Source of the DNA: Variovorax paradoxus
Lineage (GTDB): Bacteria; Pseudomonadota; Gammaproteobacteria; Burkholderiales; Burkholderiaceae_C
Assembly (NCBI RefSeq): GCF_902712855.1
Contig: NZ_LR743507.1
Location: 4,512,001 to 4,576,000, forward strand
Length of the DNA stretch: 64,000 nt
Reading direction: 5' to 3'
Below are positions 9,282 to 17,812 of this stretch, piece after piece. Positions within the stretch are counted from its first letter, which is position 1. Every line of letters starts with the position of its first letter. The notes under the pieces were generated by a model that was not told the origin of the DNA, searched no databases, and worked only from the letters and a program-made list of their open reading frames with translations. The position numbers were made by a program, and so were the translations under genes.

Positions 9282-9393
9282 CCAGCGCGCGCCTGCCTGG
9301 CCCAATCGGCACGGCCTGGTGCCGGCAAGGCACCACCAGCCGGGCAGCGGCTTCGCAGAATTCAGGGGTTCACTTCCAAACCCCGAGGCCACG

Positions 9394-10368
9394 ATGATCT
9401 TCCCGCGTGCTTTCTCTTCCTGCCTTGCGCTGGCCCTCTGCGGCCTTGCCGCACAGGCGCCCGCGCTCGCCGACACCTATCCCAGCAAACCGATCACGCT
9501 GGTGGTCGGCTATCCGCCGGGTGGCTCGACCGACCTGACCGGGCGCGCGCTGGGCGTGGAGCTGTCGCACCGGCTCGGCGTGCCGGTGATCATCGACAAC
9601 ATCGGCGGCGCCGGCGGTGCGATCGGCGCGCAGAAGGTGGCCAATGCCGCGCCCGACGGCTACACGCTGCTGGCGGGCGCCAACAACGAGATCGCCATCA
9701 ACAGGCTGGTCAACGCCAGCGTGCGCTACGAGCCGAAGGATTTCACGCCGATCGGGCTGATCGCGTCGCAGCCGCTGGTGCTGGTGGCGGCGCCCGGCGC
9801 GGGCGTGAAGAACACCGGCGAGTTCATCGCGCTGCTGAAGAAGAATCCCGGCAAGTACAGCTACGGCAGCTCGGGCGTGGGCACCTCGCTGCACCTGGCC
9901 GGCGAGATGGTCAAGCAGCAGGGCGGCGTGGCCATGACGCACGTGCCCTACCGCGGCGTGGCGCCGCTCACCAACGACCTGCTGGGCGGCAACATCGACT
10001 TCGGCGTGTTCGTGCTCTCGAGCGCGCTGCCCTACATCCGCAGCGGCAAGATGGTGGCGCTGGGCACCACAGAGGCGAAGCGATCGGCCATCACGCCGGA
10101 CCTGCCCGCGCTCGGCGAGACCCCCGCGCTGCAGCGCATGGACATCGGGGTGTGGTTCGCGCTGATGGGGCCGGCGAAGCTGCCCGAACCGGTGGTGGCG
10201 CGGTTGAGAAAGGCGCTGGATGAAACGCTGCAGTCGCCCGACTTCCGCAAGAAGATGGAAGCCACCAGCTCGGTCGTCCCACTGGCGCCGTTGGACATCG
10301 AGCGCTTCCTCGTCACCGAGACCGCCAAATACCGGGACATCGTGCAATTCGCCAACATCAAGGAATGA
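9394..10368 (+). CDS. Bug-family (TctC-like) tricarboxylate-type binding protein
   Basis: 324 residues. Signal peptide of about 27 residues ends APALA-DTYPSKPI, the usual Bug junction. Family motifs are YPPGGSTDLTGRAL, PDGYTLLAG and THVPYRGVAPLTNDLLGG. Periplasmic, binds a carboxylated solute. No tctA/tctB membrane genes are present, so it is an orphan, as is common in this family. Its stop overlaps the start of the peptidase gene (ATGA). Confidence 0.92.
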   Translation: MIFPRAFSSCLALALCGLAAQAPALADTYPSKPITLVVGYPPGGSTDLTGRALGVELSHRLGVPVIIDNIGGAGGAIGAQKVANAAPDGYTLLAGANNEIAINRLVNASVRYEPKDFTPIGLIASQPLVLVAAPGAGVKNTGEFIALLKKNPGKYSYGSSGVGTSLHLAGEMVKQQGGVAMTHVPYRGVAPLTNDLLGGNIDFGVFVLSSALPYIRSGKMVALGTTEAKRSAITPDLPALGETPALQRMDIGVWFALMGPAKLPEPVVARLRKALDETLQSPDFRKKMEATSSVVPLAPLDIERFLVTETAKYRDIVQFANIKE

Positions 10369-11342
10369 GCTTGTCCGTGTCCGCATTCGAACTTTCCCCG
10401 CCCGACATCTCGGCCTGGCGCGCCGGCAATACCGGCACGGAGGGCGTCTGGCATTTCGAGGCCGAACGGCCCGGGCGCCACGTGATGATCAGTGCGCTGG
10501 TGCACGGCAACGAAGTCTGCGGCGCCTGGGCGCTCAAGGGCCTGCTGGAAGCCGGCGTGCGCCCGCAGCGCGGGCGCCTCACCCTGGCGTTCTGCAACCT
10601 CGAGGCCTTCGGGCGCTTCGATCCGCACGACCATGACGCCTCGCGCTTCGTCGACGAAGACCTCAACCGCCAATGGTCCGCCGACCGCCTCGCGGCCGGC
10701 AGCACGCGCGAGCGGCGGCGTGCCGCGGCGCTGCAGCCTCATGTGGCACAGGCCGACTGGCTGCTCGACCTGCATTCGATGCACGAGCCCTCCGCGCCCC
10801 TGACGCTCACCGGCATGCAGCCGCGCAACCTGGCGCTGGCGCGGCAGCTGCGCAGCCCGGAGCACATCGTGATCGACGCCGGCCACAAGGACGGCGTGCG
10901 CATGCGCGACTTCGGCCGCTTCGGCGCACCCGACGCCGACCCGGCGACCGACGCCATGGCGCTGCTGGTGGAGTGCGGCTTCCACGGCGACCCGGCCAGC
11001 CGCACCGTGGCGCAGGACCAGTGCGCGCGCTTCCTGCGCGCGGCCGGCGCACTGGACAACGCGGCCATTGCGAGCCTGCTCCCCGGCTGGCTGCAGCCCG
11101 ATGCGCCACGCCAGTGGGCGCTGGACGTGACCGGCCCGGTGGTCGCGCGAAGCGAGGACTTCCGCTTCGCCAGGCCCTTCACCGGGCTCGAGGTGATCGA
11201 GAAGGCCGGCACCGTCATCGGCTGGAACGACGGCGAACCCGTGGCCACGCCCTACGACGACTGCGTGCTGGTGATGCCCTCGACGCGCCAGGCCAAGCCG
11301 GGCGTGACGGTGGTGCGGTACGCACGGCGCCGGCCGCTCTGA
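10365..11342 (+). CDS. M14-like metallocarboxypeptidase / AstE-AspA-type deacylase
   Basis: 325 residues. Zinc-binding HGNEVCG at about residues 43-49, the DLNRQW substrate motif near 90, and LLDLHSMHEP with the third zinc His near 127 place it in the succinylglutamate desuccinylase/aspartoacylase branch of the M14 peptidases. It should hydrolyse an N-acyl amino acid or a related amide. Translationally coupled to the Bug binding protein, so the periplasmic ligand may be its substrate (inference). No signal peptide, so cytoplasmic. Confidence 0.82.
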   Translation: MSLSVSAFELSPPDISAWRAGNTGTEGVWHFEAERPGRHVMISALVHGNEVCGAWALKGLLEAGVRPQRGRLTLAFCNLEAFGRFDPHDHDASRFVDEDLNRQWSADRLAAGSTRERRRAAALQPHVAQADWLLDLHSMHEPSAPLTLTGMQPRNLALARQLRSPEHIVIDAGHKDGVRMRDFGRFGAPDADPATDAMALLVECGFHGDPASRTVAQDQCARFLRAAGALDNAAIASLLPGWLQPDAPRQWALDVTGPVVARSEDFRFARPFTGLEVIEKAGTVIGWNDGEPVATPYDDCVLVMPSTRQAKPGVTVVRYARRRPL

Positions 11343-11407
11343 GGCAGCCGGCGACATCTTTCGGCGAACCGCCGCAAACTGCCCGGCTGTGGCAAGCTCT
11401 GGGCGGT

Positions 11408-11992
11408 ATGCACATCCGCCCCAGTCTCACCCACCCTCCGCGCCGTCGGGTGCTGCGCGCGCTGCTGGGCGCCGCAGCCCTGCAAGCGCCCTTCGCCGCG
11501 CTCGCCGGCTTCAATTTCTTCACCAGCGAATACACCGCCACGCGCGACGAGCTGCAGGCGCAGATCGCCAAGCGCTTTCCCGTGGCCGAGCGCTATGCCG
11601 AGATCTTCATGGTCGGCCTGCGCGATCCGCAGCTGGGCCTGAACGCACAGGACAACCGCGCGGCCATCACGGCGACGCTGACCATCGCCAGCCCGCTGCT
11701 GGCGGCTTCGCCGGTGCAGGGCATCGTGTCGGTCAGCAGCGCGCTCAGGTACGACGCAGCCGCGCGCGCGCTGCGGCTCGACCAGCCCAAGGCCGAGCGG
11801 CTCGAGCTGCAGGGCGTCGAGGGCCGCGACGCCGAACGGCTGCAGCGCGTGGGCGCGGTGGTGGCGCAGGAACTGCTGCAAGGCCAGGTGCTTCGCAGCT
11901 TCACTGCCGACGAACTCACCGTAGGCCGCAAGACCTACGAGATCGGCGACATCACGGTGCAGGACAACGGCATCAAGGTCCAACTCAAATGA
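11408..11992 (+). CDS. DUF1439-type exported protein
   Basis: 194 residues. The N-terminus MHIRPSLTHPPRRRVLRALL is basic and followed by a hydrophobic stretch ending in AALAGF, so it is exported; no lipobox Cys is present. The body (FNFFTSEYTATRDELQAQIAKRFP...) matches the DUF1439 pattern of small envelope proteins of unknown function. The stop overlaps the GDPD start by four bases, making this the first gene of a coupled three-gene envelope operon. Confidence 0.75.
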   Translation: MHIRPSLTHPPRRRVLRALLGAAALQAPFAALAGFNFFTSEYTATRDELQAQIAKRFPVAERYAEIFMVGLRDPQLGLNAQDNRAAITATLTIASPLLAASPVQGIVSVSSALRYDAAARALRLDQPKAERLELQGVEGRDAERLQRVGAVVAQELLQGQVLRSFTADELTVGRKTYEIGDITVQDNGIKVQLK

Positions 11993-12981
11993 AAACCGCT
12001 CTTCTCGCCGCCGCCATGCTCATCGCCGGCTGCGCGTCCATCGCGCCCGCCGCCAAGCAGCACTTCGACCTCGAGGCCCACCGCGGCGGACGCGGGCTGG
12101 CGCCCGAGAACACGCTGGCGGCATTCGACAATGCCATCGACCTGGGCGTGAGCACGCTCGAACTCGACATCGGGCTCACGGCCGACGGCGTGGTGGTGAT
12201 CTCGCACGACACCTCGCTCAACCCCGACCACACGCGCGATGCCAGCGGCAACTGGCTCGCGCCGAAGAGCGGCGCGGCCATCCGCACGCTCACGCTGGCG
12301 CAGCTGCAGACCTACGACGTAGGCCGGCTGAACCCGTCGAGCAACTACGGCAAGCAGTTCGCGCTGCAGCGCGGTCGCGACGGCGAACGCATTCCGACAC
12401 TGGCGGCGCTGTTCGCGCGGGTGCAGGCGCGCGGTGCGGAAGCCGCCACGGTGCGCTTCAACATCGAGACCAAGATCGATCCGACCCGGCCTGCCGAGAC
12501 TGCGGCGCCCGAGCCGATGGTGCGCGCCCTGCTGGCGGAGATCGACAAGGCGGGCATGGCGAATCGCGTGACCGTCCAGAGCTTCGACTGGCGCACGCTG
12601 GCGCTGGTCGGCCAGCTCGCGCCGCAGCTGCCGCGCGCCTACCTCACCACGCCCCGCACGCTGAAGGACAGCCGCTGGACGGCCGGGCTCGACGCGGCCA
12701 GCTTCGCGTCGGTGCCGCAGATGGTCCGGGCCGCTTCGGCCAACGCGCCGGGTGCGGTGACGTGGTCGCCGGCCTACGCCGGCCTGACGCCCGCTGTCAT
12801 CAAGGAAGCGCAGAAGCTCGGCATGAAGGTGCTGCCCTGGACCGTGAACGAGCGCGCCGACATGCTGCGGCTGATGGACGCGGGCGCGGACGGAATCATC
12901 ACCGACTACCCCGACGTTCTGCGCGACCTGATGCGCGAGCGCGAGCTGTCGCTGCCACCTCCCGGAAAGAGCTCGCCATGA
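11989..12981 (+). CDS. Glycerophosphodiester phosphodiesterase, lipoprotein
   Basis: 330 residues. It hydrolyses glycerophosphodiesters to glycerol-3-phosphate and an alcohol. The lipobox LIAGC at residues 11-15 predicts an envelope lipoprotein. Catalytic EAHRGGRGLAPENT, metal-binding ELDIGLTADGVVVISHD and the late DAGADGIITDYP motifs are all present. It is coupled upstream to the DUF1439 gene and downstream to a small unknown gene by ATGA overlaps. Confidence 0.92.
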   Translation: MKTALLAAAMLIAGCASIAPAAKQHFDLEAHRGGRGLAPENTLAAFDNAIDLGVSTLELDIGLTADGVVVISHDTSLNPDHTRDASGNWLAPKSGAAIRTLTLAQLQTYDVGRLNPSSNYGKQFALQRGRDGERIPTLAALFARVQARGAEAATVRFNIETKIDPTRPAETAAPEPMVRALLAEIDKAGMANRVTVQSFDWRTLALVGQLAPQLPRAYLTTPRTLKDSRWTAGLDAASFASVPQMVRAASANAPGAVTWSPAYAGLTPAVIKEAQKLGMKVLPWTVNERADMLRLMDAGADGIITDYPDVLRDLMRERELSLPPPGKSSP

Positions 12982-13253
12982 GCGCGGCGCTGCAACTCGA
13001 CGGCATCGCCGGGCGCCTGTCGGCCCTGCGCGGCGGCGGCGACACCGTCACTGCGCTGTCGAACGAGGCGCGCGCGAGCGCCGAACTGCTCGCCGCGCTG
13101 CCTCCGCGCTATGGCGAAGTGCTGCTGAACCTGCTCGACAGGCTGGAGTCGAGCGCCCTCTTCAGCGAGGAGAGCTGTTCGTTCAGCCAGAAGGACCTGC
13201 TCGACAACCTGCAGGTGTGGGTGGACAAGGCCCGCGCGCAGCTGGTGGCTTAG
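12978..13253 (+). CDS. Small hypothetical protein, coupled to GDPD
   Basis: 91 residues, not recognised. Soluble and helical with no signal peptide or membrane segment. It has LPPRYGEVLLNLLDRLESSALF and a C-terminal half rich in charged residues. Begins in an ATGA overlap with the glycerophosphodiesterase gene, so it is surely translated from the same message. The codon pattern matches its neighbours. No function is claimed. Confidence 0.7.
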   Translation: MSAALQLDGIAGRLSALRGGGDTVTALSNEARASAELLAALPPRYGEVLLNLLDRLESSALFSEESCSFSQKDLLDNLQVWVDKARAQLVA

Positions 13254-13277
13254 CACCCGCGTTTATCATCCGGCCCC

Positions 13278-13715
13278 ATGCGCACCCTGCTGCTCGCCCT
13301 CATGATCGCCCTGCTGCCCATCCGCGGCTGGATCGGCGATGCCATGGCGGTGGAGATGGTGCGGCACTCGCTGCCGGCAACCGCGGCGGCCTCGGCGGAC
13401 GGCGCGGCCGCTGAAGCCCATTGCCACGATGCCATGGGCGCGATGAACGACATGAGCGCGATGGGCGCCGACGACGCCGTGGGCACGAACACGGCCATGG
13501 ACATGCCAGGCCACGACAACAGCCCCACTGCCGGCAGCGCCGATCATCAGGGCTGCGGCACCTGTACCGCCTGCCAGGTCTGCCACACGGTGGCGCTCGG
13601 CGGCCTGCCCCTTGCCGATACGGTGCCCGGCGTACCCCAGGCGACGCCCGCCGCACGCACGGCCCGCTTCGCCAGCGCAGAGCCCGCCCAGGGCCTGAAG
13701 CCACCCATTTCCTGA
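13278..13715 (+). CDS. CopL-like His/Met/Cys-rich exported protein
   Basis: 145 residues. N-terminal hydrophobic signal (MRTLLLALMIALLPIRGWIGDAMA), then a segment rich in His and Met (AHCHDAMGAMNDMSAMGADD, MDMPGHD), and a Cys cluster (CGTCTACQVCH) near residues 95-105. This pattern, and its place as the first gene before a TolC-type channel and a multicopper oxidase, fit the copL genes that precede copper-resistance operons. A role in copper sensing or sequestration is inferred. Confidence 0.7.
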   Translation: MRTLLLALMIALLPIRGWIGDAMAVEMVRHSLPATAAASADGAAAEAHCHDAMGAMNDMSAMGADDAVGTNTAMDMPGHDNSPTAGSADHQGCGTCTACQVCHTVALGGLPLADTVPGVPQATPAARTARFASAEPAQGLKPPIS

Positions 13716-13830
13716 TCTCCCTGCCCGTAGTCCGTCCGCAGTGAGCCTGTCCAGGCTCGCGGCGCTGGTCGTATTGCTCATGGAGATCGAGCGTGAACCC
13801 CTTTGTTGGCTGGCCATGGGCCGGCATCCG

Positions 13831-13950
13831 ACGCCATGCAGGACATGGCGACATGCGCACACGCCATGCAGGACATGGCGACATGCGCACACGCCATGCA
13901 GGACATGGCGACATGCGCACACGCCATGCAGGACATGGCGACATGCGTAC
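13831..13950 (+). repeat. Four tandem 30-bp repeats at the start of the copper TolC gene
   Basis: Four head-to-tail units at 13831-13860, 13861-13890, 13891-13920 and 13921-13950. The first three are identical; the last differs by one base near its 3' end. Each unit contains AGGA, nine bases and an in-frame ATG, so each can act as a translation start. Read from the GTG at 13793 they encode RHAGHGDMRT four times. Confidence 0.95.
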
Positions 13951-15391
13951 CTCCGGCGCGCGCCGGAACCCCGCGTCATTTACGACAAGGCCGGCGGCCG
14001 CGCTGGCCATGGCGGCCGTGCTCGCGGGCTGCGCCAGCCTCTCGCCTGACGGCGGCAGCACCGACGTGCAGGCGCTGGTCGGCGCCAACCCGCTGCTCGC
14101 AGGGGCCACCGCGCAACGCATGCCCGACGCGGCCTCGCAGCAGCGCATCGACGAGCTGCTGGCCCGGCCGCTCGACGCCGAGGCCGCCGTGCGCATCGCG
14201 CTGGTCAACGGCCCGCGCGTCCAGGACGCCTTTGCCACATTGCAACTGAGCGACGCCGACCGCGTGCAGGCCGCGAGCCTGCCGAACCCGGTGTTCGCCT
14301 TTGGCCGTCTCACCGAAGGCAGCGAGCGCGAGATCGACCGGCTGATCAGCTTCAACGTGATAGGCCTGCTCACGCTGCCGTGGCGGGCGCGCTGGGCCGG
14401 CGAGCGCCATGAATCGGCCAGGCTGCAGGCAGCGCAGAGCGTGCTGGTGCTGGCCGCCGACACGCGCCGCGCATGGGTGCGTGCGGTGGCCGCACAGCAG
14501 AGCGTGGCCTACCTGCGTGACGCGAAGGAGGCGGCCGAAGCCGGCGCCGAACTCGCGCACCGCATGGCGCAGGCCGGCAACTGGAGCGCGCTTCAGCGCA
14601 CGCGCGAACAGCTGCTGCTGGCCGATGCCGCCGCGCAACTGGCACGCGCCGAGCAGTCCGCGGTCGCCTCGCGCGAACAGCTCACGCGGCTGCTCGGCCT
14701 GAACGGCGAGCGTGCGGCCCGTTATGTGCTGCCCGACCGCCTGCCGCCGCTGCCCGGCGCCGCGCCCGAACCGGGCGACGTGCAGGCGCTCGCGCTGCGC
14801 GACCGGCTCGACGTGCGCGCCGCGCAGGCGCAAAACACCGCCGCGGCCCGATCGCTCGGACTCACGCACGCCACGGGTGTCGTGAACGCGATGGAACTGG
14901 GCGTGGCGCGCAACACCACTTTCGACAACGGTCCCGACCGATCGCGCCGCACGCAGCGCGGCTTCGAGCTCGAGTTGCCGATACCGCTGTTCGACTGGGG
15001 CCAGGCGCGCAACGGCCGCGCCGAGGCGCTGTACCTGCAGTCGGCGGCACGCGTGCGCGACGTGGGCGTGCTGGCCGCGAGCGAGGCGCGCGAAGCCTGG
15101 CAAGGCTGGAACACGGCCTACGGCATCGCGCGGCGCTACCGCGACGAAGTGCTGCCGCTGCGCAGGAAGGTCAACGAGGAAATGGTGCTCCGCTACAACG
15201 GCATGCTCGCGAGCGTCTGGGAACTGCTGGGCGAGACACGCGCCAGCATGCTCGCGGTGAGCGCCAGTATCGAGGCGCAGCGCGACTTCTGGCTGGCCGA
15301 CACCGACCTTCAACTGGTGCTGACGGGCAGTTCGCCCGGCGGCATGACGGCGCTGCAGGCTGCGACCGCCACGGGAGGGAACACCGAATGA
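13943..15391 (+). CDS. TolC-family outer-membrane efflux channel, copper cluster
   Basis: 482 residues from the ATG in the last 30-bp repeat. That start gives a normal lipoprotein signal (MRTSGARRNPAS...AMAAVLAGC). A GTG at 13793 with GGAG 7 bases upstream would add 50 residues containing four RHAGHGDMRT repeats before the signal peptide, which seems unlikely for export but cannot be excluded. The body has two outer-membrane-factor repeats (e.g. GLTHATGVVNAMELGV and IPLFDWGQARNGRAEAL). It is the outer channel of a presumed copper efflux or detoxification system with the multicopper oxidase. Confidence 0.85.
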   Translation: MRTSGARRNPASFTTRPAAALAMAAVLAGCASLSPDGGSTDVQALVGANPLLAGATAQRMPDAASQQRIDELLARPLDAEAAVRIALVNGPRVQDAFATLQLSDADRVQAASLPNPVFAFGRLTEGSEREIDRLISFNVIGLLTLPWRARWAGERHESARLQAAQSVLVLAADTRRAWVRAVAAQQSVAYLRDAKEAAEAGAELAHRMAQAGNWSALQRTREQLLLADAAAQLARAEQSAVASREQLTRLLGLNGERAARYVLPDRLPPLPGAAPEPGDVQALALRDRLDVRAAQAQNTAAARSLGLTHATGVVNAMELGVARNTTFDNGPDRSRRTQRGFELELPIPLFDWGQARNGRAEALYLQSAARVRDVGVLAASEAREAWQGWNTAYGIARRYRDEVLPLRRKVNEEMVLRYNGMLASVWELLGETRASMLAVSASIEAQRDFWLADTDLQLVLTGSSPGGMTALQAATATGGNTE

Positions 15392-15410
15392 GCCCCCTGC
15401 ATCCGCGTTC

Positions 15411-15524
15411 GCTCCCTCCAGGAGGGTTGGGGTGGGGGCAGCGGCCTTCGCACCGGCAGCACCGCCAACAAACCAACCGCAGCCGAGCCCCTATCCCAAC
15501 CTTCCCCCAGAGGGGGAAGGAGCA
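15411..15524. repeat. Family B long inverted repeat, copy 1
   Basis: Left arm at about 15411-15439 (CTCCCTCCAGGAGGG then TTGGGGTGGGGGC) is an imperfect inverted copy of the right arm at about 15486-15523 (CCCTATCCCAACCTTCCCCC then AGAGGGGGAAGGAGC). The loop is about 46 bases. Starts about 20 bases after the TolC stop and ends at the ribosome site of the multicopper oxidase gene. Confidence 0.75.
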
Positions 15525-15530
15525 AACACC

Positions 15531-16946
15531 ATGAACCGCCGCAACTTCTTCGCAGGCGCCGCCACCGCGGTCGCCGCCACCACCGTCAGCCGCGTGGCCA
15601 TGGCCGCGCTGCCCGAGCCGGTCTCGCAAAGCTCCACCGCCACCGCGCCGCCGCTGGCGCCTCCCAACGGCCGCCCCTACAACCCCGTCGTCACGCTCAA
15701 CGGCTGGACGCTGCCCTGGCGCATGAACGCCGGCCCGCACGGTCAAGTAAAGGAATTTCACCTCGTCGCCGAGCCCGTGGTGCGCGAGATGGCGCCCGGC
15801 TTCAAGGTCAACATGTGGGGCTACAACGGCCAGTCGCCCGGCCCGACCATCGAGGTGGTCGAGGGCGACCGCGTGCGCATCTACGTGACCAACCGGCTGC
15901 CCGAGCACACCACCGTGCACTGGCACGGCCAGCGCCTGCCCAACGGCATGGACGGCGTGGGCGGCATCACGCAGCCGCACATTCCGCCGGGCAAGACTTT
16001 CGTCTACGAGTTCACCGCGCGCCGGCCCGGCACCTTCATGTACCACCCGCATGCCGACGAGATGGTGCAGATGGCGATGGGAATGATGGGGTTCTGGGTG
16101 ACGCACCCGAAGGACAGCCATCCGCTGATCGACCCGGTGCAGCGCGACTTCTGCTTCCTGCTCGGCAGCTTCGACGTGGAGCCCGGCAGCGCCACGCCCA
16201 AGGTCAACACCATGACCGACTTCAATATCTGGAGCTTCAACAGCCGCGTGTTCCCCGCCATCGACACGCTCAATGTGCGCAAGGGCGACCGCGTGCGCAT
16301 CCGCGCGGGCAACCTCACGATGACCAACCACCCGGTTCACATCCACGGCCACGAGTTCGAGGTGACCGGGACGGACGGCGGGCCCGTGCCGCGCACCGCG
16401 CGCTGGCCGGAGGTGTCGGTGGACGTGGCCGTGGGCCAGATGCGGCAGATGGAGTTCATTGCCGACGAGGAAGGCGACTGGGCGCTGCACTGCCACAAGG
16501 CGCACCACACCATGGGTCCGATGGGGCACGAGGTGCCGACCATGATCGGCGTCGACCACAAGGGCGTGGCCGAGAAGATTCGCAAGCTCGTGCCCGACTA
16601 CATGGTGATGGGCGACAAGGGCATGGCGGACATGGGCGGGATGGAAATGCCCATCCCCGACAACACGCTGCCCATGATGACCGGCACCGGCCCGTTCGGC
16701 GCGGCCGAGATGGGCGGCATGTTCACGCTGCTGAAGGTGCGGCGCGACCAGAAGCCCGGTGACTACCGCGATCCGGGCTGGTTCAGGCACCCGGCCGGCA
16801 CGGTGGCGCGTGAAGTTCCGGGCGCCGGCGTGCCACCGGCCGCCCGCCATGCGCCTGCGCCATCGGCGAACGGCGCACGCGATGCCACCGGCACCCCCGA
16901 CGCCACCGTGCGCAAGCCCGCCGGGCACGGCGCACACAACCACTGA
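15531..16946 (+). CDS. Multicopper oxidase, Tat-exported
   Basis: 471 residues. Twin-arginine-like signal MNRRNFFAGAATAVAATTVS. Copper ligands lie in HWHGQRLPNGMDG, YHPHADEM, HPVHIHGHEF and HCHKAHHTMGPMGHE, i.e. all four multicopper-oxidase motifs. Met-rich stretches (MVQMAMGMMG, MADMGGMEM) resemble the copper-binding segments of CopA/CueO oxidases. It would oxidise Cu(I) in the periplasm. The ATG at 15531 has AAGGAG 9 bases upstream, donated by the right arm of the family B repeat. Confidence 0.92.
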   Translation: MNRRNFFAGAATAVAATTVSRVAMAALPEPVSQSSTATAPPLAPPNGRPYNPVVTLNGWTLPWRMNAGPHGQVKEFHLVAEPVVREMAPGFKVNMWGYNGQSPGPTIEVVEGDRVRIYVTNRLPEHTTVHWHGQRLPNGMDGVGGITQPHIPPGKTFVYEFTARRPGTFMYHPHADEMVQMAMGMMGFWVTHPKDSHPLIDPVQRDFCFLLGSFDVEPGSATPKVNTMTDFNIWSFNSRVFPAIDTLNVRKGDRVRIRAGNLTMTNHPVHIHGHEFEVTGTDGGPVPRTARWPEVSVDVAVGQMRQMEFIADEEGDWALHCHKAHHTMGPMGHEVPTMIGVDHKGVAEKIRKLVPDYMVMGDKGMADMGGMEMPIPDNTLPMMTGTGPFGAAEMGGMFTLLKVRRDQKPGDYRDPGWFRHPAGTVAREVPGAGVPPAARHAPAPSANGARDATGTPDATVRKPAGHGAHNH

Positions 16947-16959
16947 GGAGAAACACGAC

Positions 16960-17415
16960 ATGCAACGAAGAACCCTGCTCGCGTTGGCCGCCGGCCTGCC
17001 CATCGGCTCCTTTACCGGAGCGTCACTGGCCGCTGCGCCGATGGTCGAGATCTGGAAGGACCCGGACTGCGGCTGCTGCCAGGACTGGGTGAAGCACCTC
17101 AACAGAAGCGGCTTTGCCACCCGCGTGCACAACGAGGGAAACGGCGCCACGCGCCAGCGGCTGGCCATGCCGGCCAGCCTGGGCTCGTGCCACACCGGCC
17201 TGGTCGGCGGCTACGCCATCGAAGGCCACGTGCCCGCGCGAGAAGTGCAGCGGCTGCTCAAGGAAAAGCCCAGGGCCGTGGGCCTCGCGGTGCCGGGCAT
17301 GCCGGTCGGATCGCCCGGCATGGACGGCCCGGCGTATGGCGGCCGGCGCGACCCCTACGACGTGCTGCTCGTGCTGGCCGACGGCAGCACGCGCGTCTAT
17401 CAAGCCTACCGATGA
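16960..17415 (+). CDS. DUF411 metal-associated exported protein
   Basis: 151 residues. Signal-like N-terminus (MQRRTLLALAAGLPIGSF). The mature part begins with MVEIWKDPDCGCCQDWVKHL, the CxCC signature of DUF411 proteins found in copper-resistance clusters. SLGSCHTGLVGGYAIEGHVP is the second conserved block. A periplasmic copper-handling role is inferred from context. GAGGAG precedes the start. Gene follows the multicopper oxidase after 13 bases. Confidence 0.9.
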   Translation: MQRRTLLALAAGLPIGSFTGASLAAAPMVEIWKDPDCGCCQDWVKHLNRSGFATRVHNEGNGATRQRLAMPASLGSCHTGLVGGYAIEGHVPAREVQRLLKEKPRAVGLAVPGMPVGSPGMDGPAYGGRRDPYDVLLVLADGSTRVYQAYR

Positions 17416-17450
17416 ACAACCGAACCGCCACCCAGGAAAGAAACTCACTC

Positions 17451-17741
17451 ATGAAGAAGCTCGCCATCGCCCTGTCCACCGCCCTGCTCTGCGCCGCCGC
17501 GTTCGCGCAGGCAGCACTGCCGTCCGTCGAAGGCGAAGTCCGCAAGGTCGACGCCGACGCAAAGAAGATCACGCTGAAGCACGGCGACATTCCCAACCTC
17601 GACATGAGCGGCATGACCATGGTCTTCCGCGTGAAGGACCCGGCACTGCTCACGCAGGTGAAGCCCGGCGACAAGGTGCAGTTCACCGCGGACAAGGTCG
17701 ACGGGGCGCTGACCGTGATCTCGATCGCACCCGCGAACTGA
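17451..17741 (+). CDS. CusF-like periplasmic copper-binding protein
   Basis: 96 residues. Signal peptide MKKLAIALSTALLCAAAFAQA. The short beta-barrel domain has GEVRKVDADAKKITLKHGDI and the DMSGMTMVF motif, whose Met residues bind Cu(I) in CusF. No CusA/CusB pump genes are nearby. The ATG at 17451 has AGGAAAG upstream; an ATG at 17412 overlapping the previous stop would put a poor 13-residue extension before the signal. Last gene of the copper cluster. Confidence 0.88.
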   Translation: MKKLAIALSTALLCAAAFAQAALPSVEGEVRKVDADAKKITLKHGDIPNLDMSGMTMVFRVKDPALLTQVKPGDKVQFTADKVDGALTVISIAPAN

Positions 17742-17812
17742 GGCGCGCCGGGAAACTTCTTGCAACCGTCGCGAGGCGGACCGAAGGGGGTGCGGTCTCA
17801 TAATCGGCCGCC

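Noticed and set aside
13831..13950. CRISPR or minisatellite unrelated to a gene
   Set aside because: The 30-bp units have no spacers and are in frame with the TolC gene; treated as a coding/initiation repeat.
13803..14249. Second protein in another frame over the 30-bp repeats (AMQDMATCAH units)
   Set aside because: After the repeats it becomes Arg/Pro/Ala-rich and antagonistic to the clear TolC frame. Kept only as a remark in the repeat finding.
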